Source: Pseudomonas crudilactis
GTDB taxonomy: Bacteria > Pseudomonadota > Gammaproteobacteria > Pseudomonadales > Pseudomonadaceae
DNA: 64,000 nucleotides
Direction: 5' to 3'
Assembly (NCBI RefSeq): GCF_013433315.1
Contig: NZ_WXVV01000014.1
Location: 1 to 64,000, forward strand
The position numbers and the translations under genes were made by a program. This document shows, one piece after another, positions 8,514 through 16,961 of the stretch. The notes below the pieces were generated by a model that was given only the letters and a program-made list of their open reading frames with translations, had not been told where the DNA came from and did not search any database. Numbering within the stretch: the stretch's first letter is position 1; each line of letters opens with the position of its first letter.

Positions 8514-9611
8514 ATGCGCCTGCACCAACTGACTCAAGCGTTATTGCTGGTGCTTGCACCCTTGTGTGTGCAGGCCGCCGACAGCGCGAAACCGGTGGTT
8601 AATCTGTACATCTGGGGCGAGTACCTGGCGCCGGATACGCTGAAGAGTTTCGAGGCGAAGACTGGTATTCATGTGGTCGCTGATCACTTCGATTCGCTGG
8701 AAACTGTCGAGACCAAACTGCTCACCGGGCGCAGCGGGTACGACCTGGTGTTGACCGCCGGCCAGCATCTGTCGCGGGCCATCGAAAGCGGCGCGATCCA
8801 GCCGCTGGACAAGGCCCGAGTCCCGCACTTTGCCGGGGTTGGCGAGGAGTTTCGCCAGCACATGGCGGTGTTCGATCCAGGCAATCGTTACGCCGGGATT
8901 TACGCCTGGGGTACCACTGGCGTCGGCTATCAGGAGCAGGCGATCAAGCAGCGTTTGCCGGATGCGCCGACGGACAGTTGGGCGATGTTGTTCGATCCGG
9001 CGGTGGTGGCTAAATTCGCCGATTGCGGGGTGAGTCTGCTCAACGATCCGAACGAGGTGTTCGCTGCTGTCATGAAGTACATGGGGCTGGATATAAACCG
9101 ACAGAACCTCGATGACTTGAAACTCGCCGAGCAGCAACTGGCGAAGATCCGGCCGTACATTCGCTACTTTGACAATGACCTGAATATCAGCGATCTGGCC
9201 AACGGCAATACTTGCCTGGCGATGTCGTGGAACGGCAATGTGGCGATCGCGGCGGGGCAGGCGGAAGCGGCGCAGAAGCCGTTCAAGTTGAGTTACCGGA
9301 TTCCGAAAGAGGGCACGTTGATCTGGTTCGATGCCATGGTCGTGCCCAAGGACGCGCCGCATCCGCAGGCGGGGTTGGCATTGATGGATTATTTGATGAC
9401 GCCGGAGGTGATTGCGCCGATCACTGACACCATTCATTACGCCAACGCTATTACGGCGGCGGATGGTTTGGTGGACGCGTCGATTCGCAATGATCCGGGG
9501 ACGTATCCGTCGGCCGACGTCAGGGCCACGCTGTACAGCAAGAATGACAATGGCAAGGCGTTCAATCGGGCGTTGATCCGGGCGTTCAGCCGGTTGAAAT
9601 CCGGGCTGTGA
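8514..9611 (+). CDS. Polyamine-type ABC transporter substrate-binding protein (PotF/SpuD-like)
   Basis: A 365-residue periplasmic solute-binding protein with a signal peptide (ending VCAA-like, VQAADS). The mature start NLYIWGEYLAPDTLKSFEAKTGI is typical of PotD/PotF/SpuD proteins, which bind putrescine, spermidine or similar amines. AAGGAG ends 8 nt before the ATG, inside the end of aguA, so it is co-transcribed with aguA. No permease or ATPase genes follow, so it must use a transporter encoded elsewhere or act as a sensor. The ligand, perhaps agmatine or putrescine, is inferred from context. Confidence 0.87.
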   Translation: MRLHQLTQALLLVLAPLCVQAADSAKPVVNLYIWGEYLAPDTLKSFEAKTGIHVVADHFDSLETVETKLLTGRSGYDLVLTAGQHLSRAIESGAIQPLDKARVPHFAGVGEEFRQHMAVFDPGNRYAGIYAWGTTGVGYQEQAIKQRLPDAPTDSWAMLFDPAVVAKFADCGVSLLNDPNEVFAAVMKYMGLDINRQNLDDLKLAEQQLAKIRPYIRYFDNDLNISDLANGNTCLAMSWNGNVAIAAGQAEAAQKPFKLSYRIPKEGTLIWFDAMVVPKDAPHPQAGLALMDYLMTPEVIAPITDTIHYANAITAADGLVDASIRNDPGTYPSADVRATLYSKNDNGKAFNRALIRAFSRLKSGL

Positions 9612-9619
9612 AAAGCTGA

Positions 9620-9970
9620 CCCTCACCCCAGCCCTCTCCCGGAGGGAGAGGGGGCCGACCGAGGTGTCTGGCGTTATACATCGACCTGAAAAACCGGGTC
9701 GATTATGGATTTAAGTCTTGGCGATCATAAATTCAGAGGCGCTATTTCAGGTCGACGTAAATCTCCAATCTCCCCCAATCAGTACCCTCTCCCTCCGGGA
9801 GAGGGGGCCGACCGAGGTGTCTGGCGTTATACATCGACCTGAAAAACCGAGTCGATTATGGATCTAAGTCTTGGCGTTCATGGATTCACAGGCGCTATTT
9901 CAAGTCGGCGTAAATCTCCAATATCCCCCAATCAGTTCCCTCTCCCTCTGGGAGAGGGCTAGGGTGAGGG
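9620..9970. repeat. Composite interspersed repeat with a 153-bp tandem duplication
   Basis: Starts CCCTCACCCCAGCCCTCTCC and ends GGGCTAGGGTGAGGG. Within it the segment GGCCGACCGAGGTGTCTGGC recurs exactly 153 bp apart (9653 and 9806), followed both times by the same GTTATACATCGACCTGAAAA interior. It is therefore a tandem doubling of the element seen singly at 6167-6343 and 60865-61026. Its right end reaches into the 3' end of the minus-strand glycosylase gene and supplies its stop codon. Confidence 0.85.
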
Positions 9971-10588
9971 CAACAGTTTCGGCACCCGCCACAAATACCA
10001 CGCCGCCACCGTCCGATACGGCCGCCACGCCAAACCAATCTCGACCATCTGCCTGCGCGTCGGCTGCACCTCCAGCCCCTTCAACCGCCGATACCCCTCA
10101 CGCACACCAAAATCATCCGCCGGCAAAATATCCATGCGCTCCAGGCTGTAGATCAGCAACATCTCCACCGTCCAGCGACCGACCCCGCGCAAACTGATCA
10201 AACGCTCAATCAGCGCCTCGTCATCCATCGCCAACGCCGTAGCGTAATCCGGCACCACACCCGCCAGCGTCGCCTGAGCAATCCCCTGAATCGTCGCAAT
10301 CTTGCTCGCCGAAAACCCGCAACCGCGCATGCGATCAAACTCCGTCGCCAGAATCTGCTCGGGACGCGGAAACGACTGCCCGGGAAACAACCCCACCAGC
10401 CGCCCGACAATCGCATCTCCGGCCTTGGCATGCAGTTGCTGATAAGCAATCGCCCGCACCAGCGACTCGTACGGATCACGCGCCGGATGCGGTTGATGCA
10501 GGCACGGGCCGATCGCTGCGATATGGCGCTGCCAGTGCGGATCAAGCGCGGCCAGAAACGCGCTGGCTGCCTGATAAGCGTCAGGCAT
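9959..10588 (-). CDS. DNA-3-methyladenine glycosylase II-like (AlkA/HhH-GPD family)
   Basis: A 209-residue base-excision enzyme that should remove alkylated purines from DNA. The helix-hairpin-helix is at LISLRGVGRWTVEMLLIYSL, with the catalytic aspartate in the following LPADDFGVREG segment (the second D by analogy with AlkA). It is shorter than E. coli AlkA (282) because it lacks the N-terminal domain, as in the yeast Mag1-type group. The last residues (LLPSP) are encoded by the interspersed repeat 9620-9970. The upstream gene in the same direction stops 2 nt before this start; with ada nearby this is an alkylation-repair neighbourhood. Confidence 0.85.
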   Translation of the reverse strand: MPDAYQAASAFLAALDPHWQRHIAAIGPCLHQPHPARDPYESLVRAIAYQQLHAKAGDAIVGRLVGLFPGQSFPRPEQILATEFDRMRGCGFSASKIATIQGIAQATLAGVVPDYATALAMDDEALIERLISLRGVGRWTVEMLLIYSLERMDILPADDFGVREGYRRLKGLEVQPTRRQMVEIGLAWRPYRTVAAWYLWRVPKLLPSP

Positions 10589-10589
10589 G

Positions 10590-11387
10590 TTATTTCAGCA
10601 AGCCGTTGACTTCGCCATAGGTGAAGGCCTTGAGGTCATGGGTATCGAGTTTGCCGCTGGCCAGAAAGCTTTTCACCAGCCCGCCCATGGCGCCATAGAG
10701 GAATTCGGCGATGCCGGAACCCGCGCTCAAGCGGCGCACGCCCAGCGCTTGCAGCTCTTGCGGCGAAGGCAGGCAAGCAAAGCCAAGCACGTTGACTGGC
10801 AGCGCAGTACCCTTGCAGATGGCCTCGATTTCATAGGCCGACGTGGCGCCCGCCGCGAACAAACCATCGGCGCCGGCCGCTTGATACAGCGCCGCGCGGC
10901 GCAGGGTTTCGGCGACGCGATCTTCGGCCGGCACCAGGCTTTTCAGATAGACATCGGTGCGCGCATTGATGAACAACTGGACATCGCGTTTGCCGGCAAC
11001 CTGTCGCGCCACTTCGATCTTGCGCGCGAGCAACTCCGGATCCGCAGAGCCGTCCTCGATATTGATCCCCACGGCACCCGCCGCGATCACCGCATCCAGC
11101 ACTTCCGCCACGCGCCCGAGGTCATCGGAGTAACCGGCCTCGACGTCCACGGTCAACGGAATGCTGATCACCCGCGCAATCGATTCCACCGTCGACACCA
11201 GCCGTTCAAGGGGCAGGGTGTTGCCGTCCGGATAACCGTGGGCCCAGGCCACCGCCGCACTGCTGGTGGCCACGGCTTTACCGCCCAGGTGCTCGACCAG
11301 TCGCGCACCGGTGGCGTCGGCGACATTGGTCAGAATCAACAGGCCTTGCTGGTGCAACTGGTGAAACTGCGTAGCGAGCGCGTTCAT
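10590..11387 (-). CDS. Isocitrate lyase/PEP mutase family protein
   Basis: A 265-residue TIM-barrel enzyme of the isocitrate lyase / phosphoenolpyruvate mutase superfamily. Supporting motifs are VDVEAGYSDD, VGINIEDGS and INARTDVYL, which carry the metal-binding acids. The KKCGH signature of true isocitrate lyases is absent, and the length fits the PEP mutase / carboxyvinyl-carboxyphosphonate mutase-like group of unknown substrate. ATG at 11387 is preferred over a TTG one codon earlier. It stands between ada and the glycosylase on the same strand, 30 nt after the ada stop; why it travels with alkylation repair is unclear. Confidence 0.8.
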   Translation of the reverse strand: MNALATQFHQLHQQGLLILTNVADATGARLVEHLGGKAVATSSAAVAWAHGYPDGNTLPLERLVSTVESIARVISIPLTVDVEAGYSDDLGRVAEVLDAVIAAGAVGINIEDGSADPELLARKIEVARQVAGKRDVQLFINARTDVYLKSLVPAEDRVAETLRRAALYQAAGADGLFAAGATSAYEIEAICKGTALPVNVLGFACLPSPQELQALGVRRLSAGSGIAEFLYGAMGGLVKSFLASGKLDTHDLKAFTYGEVNGLLK

Positions 11388-11419
11388 CAAAAATCCTTCT
11401 TGTCAGTTGATCGGGTTGG

Positions 11420-12502
11420 TCAGAAAGCCAATGGTTGGGTGAGCTGCACGGCGGCGTTTTCCAGCCGTAGCAGAAACGCCTTGCGCGGCTGCCCACCACC
11501 ATAGCCGGTCAGCGAGCCGTCTGCGCCGATCACCCGATGGCAGGGCACCACGATCGACAGCCGATTGTGTCCGTTGGCCAGACCGACCGCACGACTGGCG
11601 CCAGGTTTGCCCAAACCGGCGGCGATGGCGCCGTATGTACTGGTGTGGCCGTAGGGGATTTGCAGCAACGCTGACCAGACCTGCCGTGCAAATTCGCTGC
11701 CGGGCAAGTGCAGTGGCACGCTGAACTCGCTGAGTTTACCGGCGAAATACGCCGTCAATTGCTGTTCGATCTGCTGCAAATGCGCGTTGTGCCCCGGCGC
11801 GACTGCGTAGCCGTAGCGGTTTTGCAGCTCCTCGACTTCGCGGGTCAGCGCCGGGCGATCGAGAAACTCCAGCAATACCAGCCCACGGCGCTCGGCCATG
11901 GCGATCATCGGCCCCAGCGGTGTGGTCAACCGGGTGAACAGCAGCGGTTCACTCTGCGCGACGCGGCCGGGGGTGATGTGAAAAGACTTCTGAAAGGCAT
12001 CGCGAAACCCGCTGAGCGACTCATAACCCGAATCGAACGCAGCGTGATCAATCGAGGTGCCTTGCTTGATCCCGCCCAGTGCCATGCCCAGCCGGCGCGT
12101 GCGCAACCAGGCGTGGAAGGTCATGCCGAAATGTTGCTTGAACCAGCGCCGCAGCTTCAGCGGCTCGATACCTTCGGCGCGCAGTTGCGCATCGCTCCAG
12201 CGCAGCTCCGGGTCGGTCTCCACGGCTTTGAGCAAACGCTGCACCCAGTCCGGCGCAATGGCGGCGGCGTCCAGCGGTTTGCAGCGCAGGCAGGCGCGAT
12301 ATCCGGCCGACAGGCATTCGTCGGCATGGGCGAAAAACTCGACGTTCTGCGGTTTCGGCTTGCGCGCCGTGCAGCTGGGGCGGCAGAAGATCCCGGTGGT
12401 TTTCACGGCCGTGAAGAACACGCCTTCATAGGCAGTGTCGCGTTCTAGCATGGCGCGAACCATCTCGGCGTGGGGCGGCAGGACAGCGGTTTGTATGTTC
12501 AT
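11420..12502 (-). CDS. ada: Bifunctional Ada: methylphosphotriester/O6-methylguanine methyltransferase and activator
   Basis: A 360-residue protein, close to E. coli Ada (354). The N-terminal zinc site uses C40, C44, C70 and C73; C40 by position is the methyl-accepting residue. An AraC-type DNA-binding region (about 90-185) follows, then the O6-alkylguanine-DNA methyltransferase domain with active-site motif VVPCHRVIGADGSLTGYGGG. It repairs methylated DNA and, once methylated, should activate the adaptive response. The frame is open upstream but ATG 12502 gives the family-typical start. It is divergent from the VOC gene, and AlkA-like and PEP-mutase-like genes follow downstream. Confidence 0.93.
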   Translation of the reverse strand: MNIQTAVLPPHAEMVRAMLERDTAYEGVFFTAVKTTGIFCRPSCTARKPKPQNVEFFAHADECLSAGYRACLRCKPLDAAAIAPDWVQRLLKAVETDPELRWSDAQLRAEGIEPLKLRRWFKQHFGMTFHAWLRTRRLGMALGGIKQGTSIDHAAFDSGYESLSGFRDAFQKSFHITPGRVAQSEPLLFTRLTTPLGPMIAMAERRGLVLLEFLDRPALTREVEELQNRYGYAVAPGHNAHLQQIEQQLTAYFAGKLSEFSVPLHLPGSEFARQVWSALLQIPYGHTSTYGAIAAGLGKPGASRAVGLANGHNRLSIVVPCHRVIGADGSLTGYGGGQPRKAFLLRLENAAVQLTQPLAF

Positions 12503-12610
12503 GGGCTGAGAGTAAAACCAGTTTGTCGATGGCTCCACCGAAAAATCGACAGTGAATTTTTTCGATTCTGCACCACAATGACCGGGTCGCTGAATGTGAG
12601 GAACCAACCC

Positions 12611-13024
12611 ATGCATCCCTTCACGATCCAACATATCGATCACATCGTCCTGCGCGTCGCCGATCTGCAACGCAGCATCGAATTCTACGGCCGGGTCTTC
12701 GGCGCCGAAGTGGTCAAGCGCAACGAACCGCTGGGCCTGATACACCTGCGCGCTGGCACTTCGATGATCGACCTCGTCGACCTGCAAGGCGAACTTGGCC
12801 GCAAGGGCGGCGGGGCGGCCGGGGCCGAGCGGCGTAACGTCGATCACTTCTGCCTGCGCATCGAACCGTTCGATGAAGCAGCGCTGATTGCACATCTGCA
12901 AGCGTTCGGCCTGAGCGTGGCAAAAGCCGAGTCACGCTTCGGCGCCGAGGGCAAAGGCTTGTCACTGTATTGCTTCGACCCGGACGGCAATCAGGTCGAA
13001 CTCAAAGGCCCGTCCGAGGCTTAA
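12611..13024 (+). CDS. VOC family protein (glyoxalase/bleomycin-resistance fold)
   Basis: A 137-residue single-domain VOC protein. Typical motifs are IDHIVLRVADLQRSIEFYGRVFG at the start, VDHFCLRIEPF in the middle and YCFDPDGNQVELKG at the end, with likely metal ligands H10, H78-like and E132-like residues. Substrate unknown; similar proteins are called 'virulence protein' or glyoxalase-like. ATG at 12611 has GAGGAA about 8 nt upstream. Its 3' end overlaps the end of the convergent LysE-family gene by 4 nt. Confidence 0.82.
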   Translation: MHPFTIQHIDHIVLRVADLQRSIEFYGRVFGAEVVKRNEPLGLIHLRAGTSMIDLVDLQGELGRKGGGAAGAERRNVDHFCLRIEPFDEAALIAHLQAFGLSVAKAESRFGAEGKGLSLYCFDPDGNQVELKGPSEA

Positions 13025-13641
13025 GCGCGTTTGGCCATCAACAACACCGAAGCCGCCGCCGAGAGAAGGCCTGCGCAGCAACGATTGAAGATCCGTTTGC
13101 CGCGCGGCTCGGCGAACCAGCGGCGCATGTGCAGGCCCATCCAGGCGTAGGCGCTGATGGCGATCCACTCCAGCAGCAGAAACAGCACGCCCAGCACCGC
13201 AAATTGCGCCGGCACCGGCCGCGCCGGGTCGACGAACTGCGGCAGAAACGCAGTAAACAACAGGATTGCCTTCGGATTGCCCGCCGCCACCAGAAACTCC
13301 TGCCGCGCCAACGCAAAGAAGCCAACGCTTGTGCCCGTTACCTGCTGCTCGGCCTCAGGATTGGCCCGCCACAACTGCCAGGCCAGATACAACAGATACG
13401 CCGCGCCAATGATCTTGATCGCATGGAACAGCCATGCCGAGGTCTGCAGCACCACTGACAGGCCCGCACCGGCCAGCGCAATCATCCCGGCGAACGCCAG
13501 AATCCGCCCGATGCCCGCCGTGCAGGCGCGGCGAAAGCCATAACGCGTGGCGTTGCTGACCGACAGCAGATTGTTCGGCCCGGGGGCCATGTTCAGGGCG
13601 AAACAGGCCGGAAGAAACAGGGTGAGGGTGGCGAGATCCAT
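13021..13641 (-). CDS. LysE/RhtB family amino-acid exporter
   Basis: A 206-residue inner-membrane protein with about five or six transmembrane segments. The N-terminal signature PGPNNLLSVSNATRYGFRRA is characteristic of LysE/RhtB translocators, which export amino acids such as lysine or homoserine. The substrate cannot be told from the sequence. It is convergent with the VOC gene (4-nt overlap) and transcribed away from the bphOP operon. Confidence 0.87.
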   Translation of the reverse strand: MDLATLTLFLPACFALNMAPGPNNLLSVSNATRYGFRRACTAGIGRILAFAGMIALAGAGLSVVLQTSAWLFHAIKIIGAAYLLYLAWQLWRANPEAEQQVTGTSVGFFALARQEFLVAAGNPKAILLFTAFLPQFVDPARPVPAQFAVLGVLFLLLEWIAISAYAWMGLHMRRWFAEPRGKRIFNRCCAGLLSAAASVLLMAKRA

Positions 13642-13712
13642 GACGGCACTCCAGTAACGAGAACGATGTTTTTATCACAGCCCCCAGGCGCCCCGACCCA
13701 TACAGTCACGCA

Positions 13713-13732
13713 GCGCTGTCGCGGTACAGCGC
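13713..13732. repeat. Inverted repeat in the bphO upstream region
   Basis: GCGCTGT and ACAGCGC form a perfect 7-bp stem around six bases. It lies about 25 bp upstream of the AlgU-like promoter. It could be a regulator site or a simple hairpin; no match to a known operator is claimed. Nothing else gene-like is seen in 13642-13916. Confidence 0.5.
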
Positions 13733-13756
13733 CCGGCGCTGTTGGGCAACGCGGTC

Positions 13757-13783
13757 GAACTTTTTGCAGATGCCTTCACTCTG
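13757..13783 (+). promoter_or_regulatory. AlgU (sigma-22)/RpoE-like promoter upstream of bphOP
   Basis: GAACTT at 13757-13762, a 17-bp spacer, then TCTG at 13780-13783 matches the published AlgU consensus GAACTT-N16/17-TCT. It points toward bphO, whose ATG is about 130 bp downstream. Predicted only. Confidence 0.5.
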
Positions 13784-13916
13784 TATCAGTCATAGGGTGA
13801 TGGTTTCGTCAGAAAAAACTATCCATCCGGTCAGAAACGGCGATAGCCGTGTAAAATTTCGCCGACGTTGCACTCACCCCGTTTGGCCCCAGGCGGCCCC
13901 ACCAAGAGCGATCTAC

Positions 13917-14531
13917 ATGCAAGCAAAGGCCCGTGAAGTTTATGTGCCACCGGTGCTGCAAGATCTGCGAGCCGGCACTGCCGAACTGCACATCGCACTG
14001 GAAAAACGCCTTCCTTTTTTCTCCGATGCTCTCGATACGCAGGCTTTTGTGCGGCTGATGCAGGCTTATTACGGCTTCTATCTGCCGCTGGAAAACGCCT
14101 TGCTACGCAGCGATGCAATTCCTGCCGATTTTGAACTGACGCCTCGTCTCAAAACGCCAACCCTGCGCGCCGACCTGCTAGCCCTGGGCGTATCTGCCGC
14201 AGCGCTGCAAAGCCTGCCGCAGTGCGAGCAGTTGCCGCTCATCGACTCAAGCGCTGCCTGCCTTGGCGTGCTCTACGTCCTCGAAGGCGCGACGCTCGGC
14301 GGGCAGATTCTGCGCCGCGAAATCTCTTCACGATTAGGCCTGGAAGCCAATAACGGCGCGGCCTTTCTCGATATCTACGGCGCCGCCACGGGTCGGCGCT
14401 GGCGTGACTTCATCGAATACCTCGGCAGTCGACCAATGAGCGCCGCCGAGCGCGCCGCTGTCGTCACCGCCGCACAAACCACATTCAGCTGTTTCGAGCG
14501 CTGGCTCGAAAGCCGGGAGGTACTGGCATGA
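13917..14531 (+). CDS. bphO: Biliverdin-producing heme oxygenase
   Basis: A 204-residue soluble heme oxygenase that opens heme to biliverdin, CO and iron. The likely proximal histidine is in AGTAELHIALEKRLP (H24), and the distal-helix glycine region is LYVLEGATLGGQIL. It is immediately upstream of, and overlaps by 4 nt, the bacteriophytochrome gene, so its biliverdin is the chromophore supply; this is the standard bphO-bphP arrangement. ATG 13917 begins the family-typical N-terminus; the open frame extends further but without a ribosome site or homology. Confidence 0.92.
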   Translation: MQAKAREVYVPPVLQDLRAGTAELHIALEKRLPFFSDALDTQAFVRLMQAYYGFYLPLENALLRSDAIPADFELTPRLKTPTLRADLLALGVSAAALQSLPQCEQLPLIDSSAACLGVLYVLEGATLGGQILRREISSRLGLEANNGAAFLDIYGAATGRRWRDFIEYLGSRPMSAAERAAVVTAAQTTFSCFERWLESREVLA

Positions 14532-16765
14532 CTCCGCAAGACAAACAAGACTTTGAAGAACTGCTGGCCAACTGTGCCGACGAACCGATTCGTTTCCCCG
14601 GTGCGATCCAGCCCCACGGATTGTTGCTGACCCTGAGTGAGCCTGAACTGGCGATCATTCAGGTCAGCGCCAACGTCGAACCTCTGCTGGCCCGGGAGCC
14701 GCAGAGCCTGATCGGCGAGCCGCTGGAAAGCCTGATCGGCGACGCCGAAGCGGTACAAGTGCGCGAAGCCTTGCTGCAACCGTCGCTGTCAGACTTGCAG
14801 CCGCTGCGCTTCAAGCTCAACGGCACCGCGTTCGAGGGCCTGCTGCATCGGCATCAGGGCGTGCTGATTCTGGAGCTGGAAATCCACGTCGAAAACTTCC
14901 AACCACGCAACGTCGCCGGCAACCAGACCCATCTGGGGCGCATGCTCCAGCGTCTGCAAGCGGCCACCACGTTACAGGCGCTGTACGACATCAGCGTCAA
15001 GGAAATCCAGGCCATGACCGGTTACGACCGGGTGCTGATCTATCGTTTCGAGGAGGAGGGCCACGGTCAGGTCATCGCCGAGGCCTCTGACCCGTCGATG
15101 GAAGTGTTCAATGGCCTGTTTTTCCCAGCCTCGGATATTCCCGAACAGGCGCGCGAGCTGTATCGCACCAATTGGCTGCGGATCATCCCCAATGCCGACT
15201 ACCAACCGGTGCCGCTGTTGCCGAAGTTGCGCCCGGACACCGACACGCCGCTGGACCTGAGTTTCGCCACGCTGCGCAGCGTGTCGCCGATCCACTGCCA
15301 GTACATGAAGAACATGGGCGTGCTGTCCTCGATGAGCATTTCCCTGCTCAAGGGCGACAAGCTCTGGGGCTTGATCAGCTGCGGCAATCGCCAGCCGTTG
15401 CACGTGCCGCACGAATTGCGCGCGGCGTGTCAGACCATCGGCCAAGTGCTGTCGCTGCAGATCAGCGCCATGGAAGCGTTGGAGATCAGCCGTCAGCGCG
15501 AAGATAAAGTCGAGGCGTTGGCGTTGCTCAATCAAGCGATGATCGACTCGCCGCAAAATGTCTTCGACGGTCTGGCCAATCAGCCGCAAACCCTGATGGC
15601 TCTGACCAATGCCGGCGGTATCGCGATCATTGAAGACAAACAACTGCATCGCTTCGGCAACTGCCCGGAACCGGAAGAGATCCGAGCTTTGCACAGATGG
15701 CTGCAGGAACGCGGCGAGGCGGTTTTCGCCAGTCATAACCTGGCCAGCGTCTACCCGCCGGCCGCGCAGTATCAGCCAGTGGCCAGCGGCGTGCTCGCCA
15801 TGAGCCTGCCAAAACCGGTCGACAACGGCGTGTTGTGGTTCCGCCCCGAGGTCAAGGAAAACATCAATTGGAGCGGCGACCCGCGCAAGCCGCTGGACCT
15901 GGAAAACTCCGATGCCGGCCTGCGCTTGCGCCCGCGCACCTCGTTTGAAATCTGGAAAGTCGAGATGGCCGGGATCTCCACCAAGTGGAGCCACGGTGAT
16001 TTGTTCGCCGCCAATGATCTGCGCCGTTCGGCATTGGAAAACGATCTGGCCCGGCAAGTACGCCGTGAACAGGAAGCGGTGCGCGCCCGCGATGAGCTGG
16101 TGGCGGTGGTGTCGCACGATCTGCGTAACCCGATGACCGTGATTTCAATGCTCTGCGGCATGATGCAGAAGGCCTTCAGCTCCGACGGTCCGCACACTTC
16201 GCGGCGGATTTCCACGGCCATCGACACCATGCAACAGGCCGCCGGCCGCATGAATACGCTGCTGGAGGACCTGCTCGATACCTCGAAAATCGATGCCGGG
16301 CGCTACTCCATCACCCCGCAGAAACTCGACGTCGGGCAGATGTTCGAGGAGGCGCAGGCGCTGCTCGCGCCCCTGGCACTGGACAAGGACATCAGCATTT
16401 CCTTCGACGCCGATCCTGATCTGCGCATTCATGCCGACCCGGAACGGTTGTTTCAGGTGCTGTCGAATCTGGTCGGTAACGCGATCAAGTTCACCCCGCG
16501 CCTGGGCACGGTGGGCGTGCTTGCCACCTCCGTCGGCGATGACATCGTCTTCACCGTGCGTGACAGTGGCGAAGGCATTCCCAAGGAACATCTGCCGCAC
16601 GTGTTCGATCGTTACTGGACGGTGAAAGAGGGCAACCCGACCGGCACGGGTCTGGGTTTGTACATCACCCAAGGCATCGTCGAAGCCCATGGCGGGCGGA
16701 TCTTCGCCGAGAGCGAGCCGGGGCAGGGCAGCGAATTCCGCTTTACCGTGCCGCGCCTGGACTGA
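14528..16765 (+). CDS. bphP: Bacteriophytochrome histidine kinase
   Basis: A 745-residue red/far-red photoreceptor kinase. Order of domains: N-terminal extension with the biliverdin-attachment cysteine C16 and PAS (GAIQPHG), GAF (about 140-310) with PASDIP at 200-205 and the SPIHCQYMKNMGV motif (H256), PHY (about 320-500), HisKA with H530 in VSHDLRNPM, and a HATPase domain with GNAIKFTP, DSGEGIP and GTGLGLYIT. It forms a light-regulated two-component input. No response regulator is encoded beside it, so its partner lies elsewhere. Co-expressed with bphO. Confidence 0.95.
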   Translation: MTPQDKQDFEELLANCADEPIRFPGAIQPHGLLLTLSEPELAIIQVSANVEPLLAREPQSLIGEPLESLIGDAEAVQVREALLQPSLSDLQPLRFKLNGTAFEGLLHRHQGVLILELEIHVENFQPRNVAGNQTHLGRMLQRLQAATTLQALYDISVKEIQAMTGYDRVLIYRFEEEGHGQVIAEASDPSMEVFNGLFFPASDIPEQARELYRTNWLRIIPNADYQPVPLLPKLRPDTDTPLDLSFATLRSVSPIHCQYMKNMGVLSSMSISLLKGDKLWGLISCGNRQPLHVPHELRAACQTIGQVLSLQISAMEALEISRQREDKVEALALLNQAMIDSPQNVFDGLANQPQTLMALTNAGGIAIIEDKQLHRFGNCPEPEEIRALHRWLQERGEAVFASHNLASVYPPAAQYQPVASGVLAMSLPKPVDNGVLWFRPEVKENINWSGDPRKPLDLENSDAGLRLRPRTSFEIWKVEMAGISTKWSHGDLFAANDLRRSALENDLARQVRREQEAVRARDELVAVVSHDLRNPMTVISMLCGMMQKAFSSDGPHTSRRISTAIDTMQQAAGRMNTLLEDLLDTSKIDAGRYSITPQKLDVGQMFEEAQALLAPLALDKDISISFDADPDLRIHADPERLFQVLSNLVGNAIKFTPRLGTVGVLATSVGDDIVFTVRDSGEGIPKEHLPHVFDRYWTVKEGNPTGTGLGLYITQGIVEAHGGRIFAESEPGQGSEFRFTVPRLD

Positions 16766-16777
16766 ACACAGCTTTTA

Positions 16778-16867
16778 TGTGGGAGCGAGCTTGCTCGCGA
16801 AAGCGGTGGGCCATTCAAAGTCGCGTTGACTGAACTGACGCATTCGCGAGCAGGCTCGCTCCCACAA
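16778..16867. repeat. REPIN-type inverted repeat
   Basis: Arms GTGGGAGCGAGCTTGCTCGC and GCGAGCAGGCTCGCTCCCAC between bphP and the following LysE-family gene. The two arms differ at the central AGC/GGC base. Confidence 0.9.
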
Positions 16868-16961
16868 GGGATATGTGTGGTCAGGGGCATTTTCTTCAAT
16901 ACCGAGGACCGGGTGCTCGCTACCGTGAGCACCTTGTTCCTCGATTTGAAGCAGGTGTGCG

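Noticed and set aside
12503..12610. Ada box upstream of ada
   Set aside because: An AATCGA...TCGATT inverted repeat is present, but the AAT-N6-GCAA type Ada site was not found.
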